A model generated the notes under the pieces. The model ran no database searches, was not told the origin of the DNA, and saw only the letters and a list, made by a program, of their open reading frames with translations. Position numbers and translations under genes: made by a program. A stretch of 64,000 bases of DNA from Tritrichomonas musculus (Eukaryota; Parabasalia; Tritrichomonadida; Tritrichomonadidae), in the NCBI GenBank assembly GCA_039105265.1, contig JAPFFF010000006.1:2046001-2110000 (forward strand). The letters run 5' to 3'. Below, piece after piece: positions 20,251-31,010 of the stretch (the first letter of the stretch is position 1; the number at the start of each line of letters is the position of its first letter).

Positions 20251-20376
20251 TTCATTAAAAAATTTGACATTAAAATAAATTTATTTTTTTATTTAACAAA
20301 TTTTTATCTTAGATTTAGATTAAGAATAACATAAAATTATATATTATAAAGGAAAATGAGTATAAATGCTTCTAGA

Positions 20377-20403
20377 CACTTTTTGAGCGAAGCTCAAAAA
20401 GTG
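20377..20403. other. Perfect 12-bp stem, 3-base loop hairpin
   Basis: CACTTTTTGAGC, loop GAA, then GCTCAAAAAGTG. A diverged version (CACTTTTCGAGGGAAGCTCAAAGGTG) lies at 19911-19936. It could be the 3'-terminal hairpin of the Helitron or a transcript-end structure. It is followed by GCGTCCCTTG, which is not a canonical CTRR end. Confidence 0.5.
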
Positions 20404-21142
20404 GCGTCCCTTGTAATAATATAAGAAATATATTTCTTTATTATTATTTAAAAATATATTTTAAATTAAGACATAAAGTATTATTATCAATAAATTATCA
20501 TATAATATTAAATATTGCATGAATCAAATAATTATACTTTATTCCAGAAATTAAATTTCATTATTTTATTATTTCGATAATTATATGTACAATTGTTTTT
20601 TCCATATATTTTTTTAAAAAAATGATTGCATATTGTTTTATTTGATTTTTTTAATTTAACGTCTTTTTTATTTTAATCTTCCCCCTTACTTATGAATTAT
20701 TTGAATTGATTCATAGAATATTTTATATTAACAATATAATATGAATTACCAATATATCTTGAAGATAATTAAAATATTTGGCTTTTTTGTTTATTATTAT
20801 GATTTAATTAGATATGTAATCAGTAAATAATTGTTGTATATTTCTATATGCAGATAAAAAAAGCTCCGGATTAATTATTATTTAAAAATCAGGAATTACT
20901 TGTCAATATATGCCGAAAAAAAGCATTTTTTGAATATTTATAGCAAGAAAATTTTCATAAATCGTCTGATTTTTGATACAAATACAACAATGATGATGTT
21001 ATCAATACAAAATCAAATCAAAATCAAACCATTGATGTTATTTTTCAACTCTTTATTGAATAATTCATAAATGATATTTTGCTGTTTTGATAATATCTTT
21101 ATTTATTGATAATAATATAATATTAATAAATAAAAAATCAAT
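20404..21142. other. Intergenic, nothing identified
   Basis: About 740 bp of A+T-rich DNA between the Helitron region and the 3' end of the transporter gene. No ORF, repeat or RNA gene is seen. Confidence 0.5.
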
Positions 21143-22261
21143 TTAATTTGATTGCTCAAGTAAAAGAGGTGCTGCATTCACTTTTTCGGTGGGTAAGCAT
21201 GGGAATTTTATTACACGGTTATAGATGAAAGATCCGAGAATTGAAATAGAAAATCCAAGAAGTTGAACAAGTGACATTAAATTTAATTGCTCACCAGCAC
21301 CGAGAGATGGGAAAGCATAGTAGAAAATCACAGATAAAAGCCAAACTGCGATGGATCTAAGAGCTTCATAAATGTTTCTATGAATAGCAGTTGAAAATTC
21401 TGTAATCATCATTCCTGATTGATTATATCCAACGATTACGACAATATAGCATATGGTTGCAATCATAACGCGCCATGAGTGAAATATCATATAAAATGAT
21501 TCTAGTGTGTTTTCATATAAGCCTTCACCTGCACTTTCTGGTGTAATATTAGCTATTGGCATGGCAATAAAAGTAGAAAAGAAAAGGCCCCAGATTCCTT
21601 CATATGAAACGATTTCACTTTCAGTTGCGTCAACATCGTGAAGAAGTTCTTCTTCCACAATTGTTTGAAAAGCTTGAAGTCCTTGAGCAATTACAATAAG
21701 AAACATTGAAAGTACTTGCATTCCGACTGAAACATTGGCGAGGTTAGCACTATCATCAGAACCACTGAAAATTGAACTGAGGCCAACTACTGTAATTCCA
21801 ACAATTGTTGTTATGACGCCAATCCAATCGACTAAAATTAATTTTTTGTGGCGATAAAAGATTGCAAAAAGAGCTGTAAACAATAATATTGATCCTCTCA
21901 TCATTTGCCAAATGCTAGGCTTTAAATATAAAAATGCAATGTTCTGAAGTAAAGTAGCTGAAAGATCACAAAGTGCAGGGATAGAAACATTTCTGAATAA
22001 TCCCCATCCACGAACTTTTCCACCAATTCTATATGTTGGGCATCTACAACGTTTTATAAAAGGAGTATCGAGTATTAGGAGGGACATACCAACAAACATG
22101 CCCCAACCTTGAAACCATGGTTTTTGAAAAGGTTTTACAACATTATGAAAACCTTTTGTAGTTAAATTATAAAGTATATTAGTTAATACAGCTGAAAAAG
22201 CTCCTGAAACGAAAAATATCGTTAGGATAATAGATTTCTTGAGGAATGATGCTTCACCCAT
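21143..22261 (-). CDS. Multi-pass membrane transporter, SLC35F6-like (drug/metabolite transporter superfamily)
   Basis: 372 residues with about ten hydrophobic segments and no cleavable signal peptide, a normal size for the SLC35F group. Diagnostic stretches are PALCDLSATLLQNIAFLYL followed by SIWQMMRGSILLFTALFAIF and the Lys/Asp-Trp loop KKLILVDWIG. These follow the SLC35F6/DMT pattern of paired helices with the conserved QM.RGS. A second half repeats the fold (MQVLSMFLIVIAQGLQAFQ and the segment ending in ILGSFIYNRVI). Family members sit in endomembranes or lysosomes; their substrate is not established and I do not assign one. The ATG start is supported by the immediate first helix (SIILTIFFVSGAF). 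The gene faces the tRNA gene divergently. Confidence 0.85.
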   Translation of the reverse strand: MGEASFLKKSIILTIFFVSGAFSAVLTNILYNLTTKGFHNVVKPFQKPWFQGWGMFVGMSLLILDTPFIKRCRCPTYRIGGKVRGWGLFRNVSIPALCDLSATLLQNIAFLYLKPSIWQMMRGSILLFTALFAIFYRHKKLILVDWIGVITTIVGITVVGLSSIFSGSDDSANLANVSVGMQVLSMFLIVIAQGLQAFQTIVEEELLHDVDATESEIVSYEGIWGLFFSTFIAMPIANITPESAGEGLYENTLESFYMIFHSWRVMIATICYIVVIVGYNQSGMMITEFSTAIHRNIYEALRSIAVWLLSVIFYYAFPSLGAGEQLNLMSLVQLLGFSISILGSFIYNRVIKFPCLPTEKVNAAPLLLEQSN

Positions 22262-22645
22262 TTAATGCTTCACTATTGAATTTAAGTTCATCGTTTTTCA
22301 TTTTTTAAATTATTGTAAGGTCATGTTTCAGAATTTAAACGATATGATTTCTTAAGGTTAACTTGATTAATATACTTTGCTTATTTAATTATTAACTAAA
22401 ATAAGGAAATATAATATAATGTAATCAAAGTTTTCTTACTTATTTTAAAATTGTCCTATCTAATTCAATTTGAATTTTTATATGTATAAATATTTTATAC
22501 AATGCATTTGAAAATATTAAATATTGTTTAAAAATAAATTCATCTGTTTCGGTTAACGCTAATAATATGAATAATGAGAGAATTTAAAGTAAAGATATTA
22601 GTTATTTAATTTTATCCTTAATTTGTTTTTTCTGATATTCGTAAA

Positions 22646-22717
22646 GCGTTGCTAGTGTAGTGGTTATCATGTGAGCCTTCCAAGCTTGAGATCCGGGTTC
22701 GATTCCCGGGCAACGCA
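22646..22717 (+). tRNA. tRNA-Gly (anticodon UCC)
   Basis: 72 bases fold as a cloverleaf. The acceptor is GCGTTGC paired with GCAACGC plus discriminator A. The D arm has the box-A-like TAGTGTAGTGG, and the T arm CCGGG TTCGATT CCCGG includes box B. The anticodon loop CTTCCAA gives UCC, reading GGA (and probably GGG). The anticodon stem has two G-T pairs. A T-run a few bases downstream (from 22721) is a normal RNA polymerase III terminator. CCA is not encoded. There is no intron. Confidence 0.95.
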
Positions 22718-24714
22718 AGTTTTTTTAAATTTTTTTTTATTTTTTTGATATTCTCAATTTCAATATTAAAGTACAATAATTCTAATTAATAGGGTACTGT
22801 GGAATAATTAAGATTTTCATAATTGAAATGTTTCAAAAAAATTTTGATTGATTCCTTTTTAACCAATTTACCATAAATATTTTTGATATATTAACAATTA
22901 TATAAATTATCTGATAGTACACATGAATTTTATTAATAGAATTTCAATCAATTCTGATAAATGCATCATTTTCTAAAAAAGTTAATGAATAATATAAGGC
23001 TATTTCCATTTGTACAGTACTAAATTATATACAAATTTTAATAATTATTTGTATAACTTTGTTTAAAATGGTAAATATATTTAAATTTCTCCTTTCATAT
23101 TACAATTGAATTTTTTGAAAAAATTATATATGCTTTCAGAAAATTGAAAGTTTTAAAATGCACAACCATAATCCTCTACTTATTCATTTTCTTGCATCTT
23201 ATAAAAAAAACTGATCTTTTTTATGGTTTTGTAATAATAAAAATAGGTTAAAAATTCTATTAAATTGGTCAATTGAATCTATCATATATTTGAATGAAAG
23301 AATGTATATTAAAAAAACAAATTCAAAAAGTTTTGAAATTAATTTCCGAATAAGTCTGTTTTTCCGAATAAGTATTTTTTATCATAAAACAAATTTTTAT
23401 TATAAAAAAGTCACTTTTTCTATAAAAAAATATTTATTCTAATATAAATGACGTTTATTGATATAAATATTTATTCATTATAACAAACTTTTTCGTAATA
23501 TAACAAACTTTTTCAATAATAAGTGGGTTGAATACGCACAGCTCTAATAATCAGAAAAAAAAAATAATTTTAGGATAAAATTCAATTAAAATTTGATAAT
23601 AAATTGTATAATTAAAAGGTTAGATTAATAGAAAAAAAACAATTCATAAATAGTCTTTTTTTTTTTTTCAAAATTAAAAATTACAATAAGACATTAAAAT
23701 AAAAAGGAAAAACGTTTCCAATAGAACAATAAAAAGCAGGCATAAACCTGATTTTTATATACCTTTTATGAATAAATATTATTGTGTTTTTGGTTTTCGA
23801 TATTAATAAAGAAATCAAATCAAAGTTGAGTTTTTCTAAAAAAAATGTCAAAAATGAATTGCTTATATCTTTACTGTAATATAGTATCTTTCCATGAAGT
23901 TTTGTTTTTTTTCCGAAAATCCAATATTGCTCTTTCAAAAAAAATGTGGTTTAGCTCAAAAAATTTAAATATATAACGAAATTTTTGTATTATTCTCAAA
24001 ACATTAATTTACAATTTTAATTTTAACATATTTTGCTGGGTTTTTTATACGATAAATATCATTTGAAATTCAATAATGTATTCAATATTTTATTTTTTTT
24101 CTTAAAAATTTATTATTCAATTGAAAATCATAAAATATAGAAATACTTAAAAAAGCATTCAATATTGTTTATTACGATAATATTCTAATTATTACTCTTA
24201 TAAATAATATTAATGAGTATATTATATTATAAAAATATTTATAAATATATAAATATGATAAATTTAATTTTAAAAAATGATATAAAATTGATTAAATGAA
24301 ATTTTATGATTTTTCAAAATAATTTTTGAATTACAAAATTATCATAAAAAATAAAAAATTCAATGCCAAATTGAATATTTAAATCACCATTTTTATTTTT
24401 CTAAATATTTCTATTTTTCTATATTAATAATAATATAGGAAATTTAAAATTAATTAGATATATAGGAAAGAAATGGTCCTCAAAAGATTAAATATATTTA
24501 TATCCTCTATGAATATGAATGTTAAATGATTTATGCTTAATTCTCAATTTCCAGATACAAATTTTATAATTTAAAAATTGAAATGTTTATTTTTATGAAA
24601 TTTATGAATTTTAAACTATTGAATATCTTTAAAAATTCAGAGAAATAAAAAAACTTTTTCTTATTTTTGTAAAATTATTGAAAAAAAAAACAAAAAAGAT
24701 TATACAAAGGTCGA
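22718..24714. other. 2-kb intergenic stretch without a supported gene
   Basis: Very A+T-rich. Short direct repeats are visible near 23347-23372 (TTTCCGAATAAGT twice) and 23481-23514 (ATAACAAACTTTTTC twice), possibly traces of an old insertion. An 85-codon minus frame at 23681-23938 has biased Lys/Phe/Ile content and no motif, and I do not support it. Confidence 0.5.
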
Positions 24715-27700
24715 ATGTCGCAAGAAAATGCTCAGCATATACTAGAACTGCTCAATATAATATTCCGTTCAAATGATAACGTCAAAATAAATGCAGCGAC
24801 AGCAGAAATAGATCAACTTCTCAAAAACGAAGGATCTATATTTGACCTTTTTTTGATTTTACAACAATGTCCAGATAATACCTTTCGTAGGGTTACCCTT
24901 ATATTGATTAGCCAATATATATGCAAACTTATTTTGGCTTATTCTTCAGAACAAATACAACAAATTAAAGAAATGCTAATATCCCTTCTACAAAACGAAG
25001 AAGATATTCAATGTAGAATTAGTTTGTGTGATTTAATAAATGTTTTGGTATCTGATAAAAAGTTATCTTTCCAATGGGCCGAAGTATACGAGTTTGCAAA
25101 TCAAATGCTACAAAATGAAAATCTTTTTACTACAGGATTATACTTATGGGGTCTTATTTTTAACACATTGACTGAGGAGATAAAAATTCGAGTATCGCCA
25201 TTTCTGATAGAGACTTGTCAGCAAGCCCTTGGCATAGATAATAAAGAATCGCGAGTTTATGGGACTTATTTACTTCAAACTGTTTTATGGGAGACGTGCT
25301 CTAAAATTGATTATACTCAAGTTGCTGAATCGTTTGTTCCTATATTAATACAAGTTCTCAAAAAAGTTTTTCTCGTAGACCAAGACATATGGGAAGCTAA
25401 TTCTCTTGTTAAAAATATTTCCGAAATTCTTTCGGTTCCAGAAGTATTTGAAGCATTTGTTATTAAATTTGCTCAACTTGGAATAGAAATCATGTCACAA
25501 GAAGATTTGCCGTTAGAATTACGAGTTAAAGCGTATGGATTAATAGAAAACGACAATTCAAGTGGGTTTGCTAAACTTTTAGATCAAGATTTCAAAATAG
25601 TTCAAAATAATTTGATACTTTTCATAAATATGATGGTTCAATTTTTACAAGTTCAACGTATTGAATCCACATTTGATTTTGCAGGAAAATTCTTTCAAAA
25701 TGCAGGAGCATCAATCGAAGGTAATGGAATTTTTATTTTTATGTACAAATCAGCGTGTCAACTAGCCGTAAACCTAGGCCCAATTGGGATTCAAGTTGGC
25801 CTTTTTCTTTTATATTCTATTGTTGAATCTCAACAAGAATATTTCAGCGAATATATCGATTTTATTATCAAATATATTTTAACTTACGCAGATTGTGATG
25901 ATGATTATATTTTACATTATTCTTTTTGTTTACTATCAGAATTGTCAGACTATGCTACTGCAGCTATTACTTCAAAAATTAACAGCATTGTAGCTTATTT
26001 AACAAAAAATATTGCGCATCCTGAAGCGCCTAATACTTTAGATTACGTTTTAGACAGATCATTGCATCCACCAGATAATTTACCAGAATTTTTACAAAAC
26101 TTGATTAACATTTGTCAACAAGCAAACTCAGAACAAATTGTTATTACATCAATAAGCTGCATAGCAAGCTCTATATCATCTTCTTTTCACCCATGTGAAG
26201 AAATATATGGAATGATATGCCCAATTTTGAATCAAGCGCTACAAGTAAATAACAATGAAATGCAAAAAGTTGCCATTAGATGTTTTGGAAATCTTTCACT
26301 AATAGCTCCTAGATCATCATCAACCGAAATCGAGAAATTATCTACGATACTCATGCAAATATTAACAGCACCAGCTGAAAACAGTGATTTGATGCTAGTA
26401 TCTGAAGCCGTCATTTGCTTGAGAAAAATATGTCAGAATTTACCTATCTCTTTTTTGCCTTTTTTTGATGGTTTTGTCCAAGTTTGTATGGCACTATTAA
26501 CTAATGTTTATCCGATCAAGCAAGGTGAAACTGAAGGTGAAAAAGAAAACGATTATTTTCAAGATGAATTTTATATTATAAATGAACAGTTATTACTTTG
26601 TGTTGCGACATTCATTAGTTCTTACCCTCAAAAAATGTTACAATTTGCAGAGCCTTTTTACCAGTTGCTCGTAACGGCTCAAAAGAATGATAATTTGACA
26701 ATACCTTTTTGTAAAAGTATCAAAATTGCCGCTAGGGGCTTCAAAGCAATTGGAACAAGTTGTTTTCCAATTTTTACTCCTATTTTAAATCAGTTAAGGA
26801 GTTCTGAAAATATTGATATGATGATTGAAATTCATAATACACTAACTTCTCTCATCATTTATTGTGGTGATCAAATTGATGCTAAAATTGCTTCAACAAT
26901 ATGTTTACACTTAACAAATGGGATAGGAGGACAGTATTTGCCTGGATACTTAATGTTTGAAATATCTCCAAGTATTCATATAAGACTCATTCCGCCAATT
27001 TTCAAATGTCTCATTCAATTTATCGATTTAATGGGCCCAAATATAAAGCCATTTTCAAAAGACATTATAAATGCTGTAGAACAATATCTCACTAATCCTT
27101 GCAAGTCAGTTTGTGGATTAGCAGCCGAAGTTTATGCAAAACTTGGATCTTCAGTAGATGATGGTGATAATTTGAACAAAATTGCTGGTCATTTTATATT
27201 TGAAAATATGAAATTGAAAAGAACTGAGATGCAAGAGAGCATTTCTCGATCTTTGAGATATCTTTTATTTTTCAATACAGAATTATTTGTATCTAACTCA
27301 CAACTTTTCATTAGTTACGCCGAAAATCTAATGAAAATAGTATTGACCAAGGAGATTGATTCTGAAATTTTAAAGCACTCAATTATCGCCTTTTGGTGTT
27401 CTTTAGTCATGCTGTTACAGCTTACCCCTGGTGAAGAAATCATTTCAATGGTAATTGAAGCATTGCCACCTCCACCATCTGATGAAAACATTCCAACAAT
27501 TGCTCTCTTTGCTTCATATGCAATGAAAAACTTCCCTTCTGTGGCGATTCAAGAGAAGTTGCCTTTCATTGCAGCAGCAACAATCGCATCTGAACAATCA
27601 ATTATTTTGAAAATTCGACAAAATGTCATTGGAGAAATGATACAGATTCTTTCAATGACTCCTCAAGATAATTTAGGCCAACTTGTATATTTTAACGAAG

Positions 27701-27795
27701 GCAAACTTTTAAGATTAATGGAAAATCTATCTAAATTAATTGAATCTGCTCCTACTGGAACAGACCCTAATGAAAATAGCGGAAATAGATCATGA
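24715..27795 (+). CDS. Importin-beta-family karyopherin (IPO4/IPO5/Kap123-like)
   Basis: A 1026-residue all-helical protein in the usual size range of importin-beta receptors. The start resembles an importin N-terminal region: helices counting units such as NAATAEIDQLLKN, then FRRVTLILISQYI. The whole length is HEAT-like helix pairs with acidic inner residues (for example AIRCFGNLSLIAPRSSSTEI-type and VAIQEKLPFIAAATIASEQ). The family carries cargo through nuclear pores under RanGTP control. Which subfamily is an inference from length and the conserved middle and end; cargo cannot be read. A near-coiled acidic loop (KQGETEGEKENDYFQDE) may be the acidic loop of IPO4/5-type members. It converges with valyl-tRNA synthetase, 171 bp between stops. 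Confidence 0.8.
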   Translation: MSQENAQHILELLNIIFRSNDNVKINAATAEIDQLLKNEGSIFDLFLILQQCPDNTFRRVTLILISQYICKLILAYSSEQIQQIKEMLISLLQNEEDIQCRISLCDLINVLVSDKKLSFQWAEVYEFANQMLQNENLFTTGLYLWGLIFNTLTEEIKIRVSPFLIETCQQALGIDNKESRVYGTYLLQTVLWETCSKIDYTQVAESFVPILIQVLKKVFLVDQDIWEANSLVKNISEILSVPEVFEAFVIKFAQLGIEIMSQEDLPLELRVKAYGLIENDNSSGFAKLLDQDFKIVQNNLILFINMMVQFLQVQRIESTFDFAGKFFQNAGASIEGNGIFIFMYKSACQLAVNLGPIGIQVGLFLLYSIVESQQEYFSEYIDFIIKYILTYADCDDDYILHYSFCLLSELSDYATAAITSKINSIVAYLTKNIAHPEAPNTLDYVLDRSLHPPDNLPEFLQNLINICQQANSEQIVITSISCIASSISSSFHPCEEIYGMICPILNQALQVNNNEMQKVAIRCFGNLSLIAPRSSSTEIEKLSTILMQILTAPAENSDLMLVSEAVICLRKICQNLPISFLPFFDGFVQVCMALLTNVYPIKQGETEGEKENDYFQDEFYIINEQLLLCVATFISSYPQKMLQFAEPFYQLLVTAQKNDNLTIPFCKSIKIAARGFKAIGTSCFPIFTPILNQLRSSENIDMMIEIHNTLTSLIIYCGDQIDAKIASTICLHLTNGIGGQYLPGYLMFEISPSIHIRLIPPIFKCLIQFIDLMGPNIKPFSKDIINAVEQYLTNPCKSVCGLAAEVYAKLGSSVDDGDNLNKIAGHFIFENMKLKRTEMQESISRSLRYLLFFNTELFVSNSQLFISYAENLMKIVLTKEIDSEILKHSIIAFWCSLVMLLQLTPGEEIISMVIEALPPPPSDENIPTIALFASYAMKNFPSVAIQEKLPFIAAATIASEQSIILKIRQNVIGEMIQILSMTPQDNLGQLVYFNEGKLLRLMENLSKLIESAPTGTDPNENSGNRS

Positions 27796-27966
27796 AGTAA
27801 CCGAATTTTGTTTTATTTTGTATTTTATTTATCAATTTAAATGTTTAGTTAAAGATTTTTTAAAATTTTTATTTTTTTTATTAAAATTGTGAGTATAAAT
27901 ATTCAAATGTTTTTAAAAAGTTCTTTTTATTTATAATTTATAAAAGTTGATTTTTTATTTTTCTCA

Positions 27967-30900
27967 TCAACTTCCCATAGCTGCTTTTAGATTTCGTTGT
28001 ATAGCTTCGAGTGCATTTATTTGTTCTATATACGAATCAAGTTTCTCTCTTTCTGCATCAATAATGTTTTGTGGAACCTTTTCTTCACGATTTGGATCTT
28101 TCATCTTATCTTCAAGCTTTTTAATCAATATCACTATTTTCTGCTTTTTAGATTCAGCATTTGAATATTCTTTCTCAAAATCAATCAGTCCTGTTAAGTC
28201 AATTCTTACTTCAAGCGATTCAGATAGTATTTCAATTGTAAATCCAGGGTTTGCTGGACTTCCACGTGGAATTTGTTCAATATTTTTAATACCTGTCATT
28301 GCGCAAATCGTCTCAAAAGTATCTGAAATATCTGAAATGTCAGTTGCAATTTGAGCACTTATTTTATTTATTCCAATGTTATATGTATGAGCCATTTTTC
28401 TGATTGAAGAAGTTATCTTAATTGCGTTTTCCATTTTTATTGTTGAATATGAATCCCATTTTATATTTTCGCGAGGATAAGGTGATATCATAATTGAAGG
28501 GCAGTCAAATCTTTTTGGAATTCGTTGCCAAAGATCTTCTGTAATAAACGGCATAAATGGATGAAATAGCCTTAAAGTTGTTTCAATGCATTCATAAAGT
28601 ATTATTGTTATTATTTTCTTTTTTCTTTCATCATCAGAGTTCATTATTGGTTTTATTGTTTCAAGGTAAATCGAGCAAAATTCATCATGAAAGAAATGAA
28701 TCAATGAAGATATTGCCTTTCCCATCAAATATTCTTCACAGCCCAAAATTGCAGCCTTAATAGCAATGTTTAATTTATTTAATATCCATTTATCAGCAAT
28801 TGACAATTCATCATCATCAATATTGTCCAATGTATCATGTGATGTATCTAAATTTATGAACTTTGGCATTGCGTATTTAGTAGCATTCCACATCTTGTTA
28901 CAGAAATTTCGATATGAAATAATTTGGTTCATATTTAAATTGACTTTTCTACCAGTACAAGCGAAAGAAATAAAGGCCATTCTCATTGCATCAGTTCCAA
29001 GTTGAAGGATTCCATTTGGAAAAGAGAATCTCATACCTTTTTCTGCAATTTTCATTTCTTTTTCATCAAGGTATGAATATTTCAAGTTATCAATTAATTC
29101 CTGAAGTGATATTCCGTCAATTATGTGGTTAAAGTTAACGACATTTCCGAGAGATTTGGACATTTTTCTTCCTTGAGCATCTCTAATTAGCGGATTCAAA
29201 AGAATTGTTTTGAAAGGAATTTGATCGGTCAACTCTAAAGAAAGCATTACCATTCTTGACAGCCAAAAAGTTAAAATGTCAAATCCTGTTTGGAGTGAAC
29301 TTCCCGGAAAATAACGATCAAATTTTATATTATCCTTAATATCAGGCCATCCTAAAGAAGAGAAAGGAAGAAGTGCTGCAGAGAACCAAGTGTCAAGGAC
29401 GTCTTCATCTTGGATTATCTTGATTCTATTTTTGTCAAAAATTCCAACTTTTTCAGATGCCAGTTTAAAAGCTTCTTCGTCATCATGAGCAGCAACCCAT
29501 CCATTAGTTTTATCTTGAGCTTTTCCGTCAATAAATATTTGATATGCAGGAATTCTATGTCCCCACCAAAGTTGTCTCGAAATACACCACGGTCTTATAT
29601 TTTCATGCCAAATTTTCCAATCTGTTTTGAATTCAGCTGGGAAAATTTCTAATTGACCATCATCGAGTACTTTTATTGCTCTTTCAGCCATCTCTTTAGT
29701 ATCAATAAACCATTGTTTTTTAATAATTTGTTCATTTATGTCATGACCTCTTTGAGTAATACCTAATCTCATTTCATGATCTTCTTCATGATCAAAAAGC
29801 TGTAATTTTTTCAATTGTTCTGCAATTTTTATTCTTGCATCGAATCTTGGCATCCCTTCAAATTCAGGAGAAATGTCATTGATTTTGCCATCTTCTGTAA
29901 AAATGTTTGTAAATGGAAGTTTATGTCGAAGACCTGTTTCAAAGTCATTTGGGTCATGTGCTGGAGTGACCTTAACTGCACCTGTTCCGAAATCCATATC
30001 TGCAAGTTCGTCATCAATGATTATTGGTAATGTTTTCTTTCTGAAATAATTATAAACACGTTTGCCATGCAAATGGAAATATCTTGGATCTTTGCTGTTA
30101 ATTGCAACTGCTTCATCACCAAGAATTGTTTCAAGACGCGTCGTTGCTATTGTTATTGTTTCTTTGGTCGGATTTCCTTCATCATCAGCAATTGGGTATT
30201 TGAAGTAAGTAATGATTCCGAATGGATATTCTTTATGTTGATGGTTAGGAACAGAAATCATTTCTCTATGTGTCAACGTTTTATATTCAACTTCTGCATC
30301 AGAAATGGCGGTTTGTAAAGCACAATCCCAATTAACTAATCTTTCACAACGATAAATTTTACCTTTATTAAAAAGTTTACAAAAAGCTTCTTTAACAGCT
30401 CTTGAACATTTTTCATCCAAAGTAAAATAATTTTCATTCCAATCACACGAACAACCTAACCGATAAATTTGTTTATGTATTTTAGCCATGTATTCTTCAG
30501 TCCATTCATTTGCATATGACAAAAATTCATCACGAGTGAGATCGTGTCTTGATAGATTCTTTTCCGCTTTTAGCATCTTCTCAACTTTAACTTGTGTCGA
30601 TATTCCGGCATGGTCAACGCCTGGGATCCATAATGTATCATCTCCAATCATTCGGTGATACCGTATTAATGCATCTGATATTGAACATGGTAATGCATGG
30701 CCAATATGAAGTTCACCTGTGATGTTTGGAGGAGGCATTATCATGACAAATTTCTTATCACCAGTACCTTTCGGTTTAAATAGGCCTTGTTTTAACCACC
30801 AACTGTACCATGCACAATCAACACGTGGAGGATTGTACTCATTTGGAAATTCATCAAGATTTGGTTTCTCTCCTTCTGGTGTCTGATTGTTGTATTCCAT

Positions 30901-30993
30901 CTTCTTGCCGGTTCCTTTTAGTTTGGTTGGATTTTTGGCAACTGGATCTAATAACTGTTTACTTTTTCGTTCACTTTTATGTGTTATTTTCAT
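27967..30993 (-). CDS. VARS: Valyl-tRNA synthetase
   Basis: 1008 residues. It attaches valine to tRNA-Val (class Ia, ATP-dependent) in the cytosol. The ATP site HIGH is at 96-99 in PPPNITGELHIGHA, GVDHAG at 125-130, and the second signature KMSKS at 610-614. The CP1 editing domain shows TTRLETILGDEAVAIN and AVKVTPAHDPNDFETG, and WWGHRIPAY lies near 474. The C-terminal anticodon-binding helices include HPFMPFITEDLWQRIP, and the protein ends in a short coiled coil. The N-terminus is a basic 30-residue tail without mitochondrial character, fitting an organism whose hydrogenosomes lack a genome. The start is supported by an initiator 3 bases upstream. Confidence 0.98.
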   Translation of the reverse strand: MKITHKSERKSKQLLDPVAKNPTKLKGTGKKMEYNNQTPEGEKPNLDEFPNEYNPPRVDCAWYSWWLKQGLFKPKGTGDKKFVMIMPPPNITGELHIGHALPCSISDALIRYHRMIGDDTLWIPGVDHAGISTQVKVEKMLKAEKNLSRHDLTRDEFLSYANEWTEEYMAKIHKQIYRLGCSCDWNENYFTLDEKCSRAVKEAFCKLFNKGKIYRCERLVNWDCALQTAISDAEVEYKTLTHREMISVPNHQHKEYPFGIITYFKYPIADDEGNPTKETITIATTRLETILGDEAVAINSKDPRYFHLHGKRVYNYFRKKTLPIIIDDELADMDFGTGAVKVTPAHDPNDFETGLRHKLPFTNIFTEDGKINDISPEFEGMPRFDARIKIAEQLKKLQLFDHEEDHEMRLGITQRGHDINEQIIKKQWFIDTKEMAERAIKVLDDGQLEIFPAEFKTDWKIWHENIRPWCISRQLWWGHRIPAYQIFIDGKAQDKTNGWVAAHDDEEAFKLASEKVGIFDKNRIKIIQDEDVLDTWFSAALLPFSSLGWPDIKDNIKFDRYFPGSSLQTGFDILTFWLSRMVMLSLELTDQIPFKTILLNPLIRDAQGRKMSKSLGNVVNFNHIIDGISLQELIDNLKYSYLDEKEMKIAEKGMRFSFPNGILQLGTDAMRMAFISFACTGRKVNLNMNQIISYRNFCNKMWNATKYAMPKFINLDTSHDTLDNIDDDELSIADKWILNKLNIAIKAAILGCEEYLMGKAISSLIHFFHDEFCSIYLETIKPIMNSDDERKKKIITIILYECIETTLRLFHPFMPFITEDLWQRIPKRFDCPSIMISPYPRENIKWDSYSTIKMENAIKITSSIRKMAHTYNIGINKISAQIATDISDISDTFETICAMTGIKNIEQIPRGSPANPGFTIEILSESLEVRIDLTGLIDFEKEYSNAESKKQKIVILIKKLEDKMKDPNREEKVPQNIIDAEREKLDSYIEQINALEAIQRNLKAAMGS

Positions 30994-30996
30994 AAT

Positions 30997-31010
30997 TAAA
31001 AATGATGTGA
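30997..31010 (-). promoter_or_regulatory. Initiator-like core promoter of valyl-tRNA synthetase
   Basis: Minus-strand TCACATCATTTTTA, identical to the 14-mer before the hAT second gene. TCATTT fits the trichomonad initiator. The distance to the ATG is 3 bases. Confidence 0.55.

Noticed and set aside
23681-23938. 85-codon minus ORF
   Set aside because: Phe/Lys/Ile-rich frame in A+T-rich DNA without motif, promoter or conserved context.
28557-30318. Plus-strand ORFs inside valyl-tRNA synthetase
   Set aside because: Antisense shadows of a confidently identified gene.
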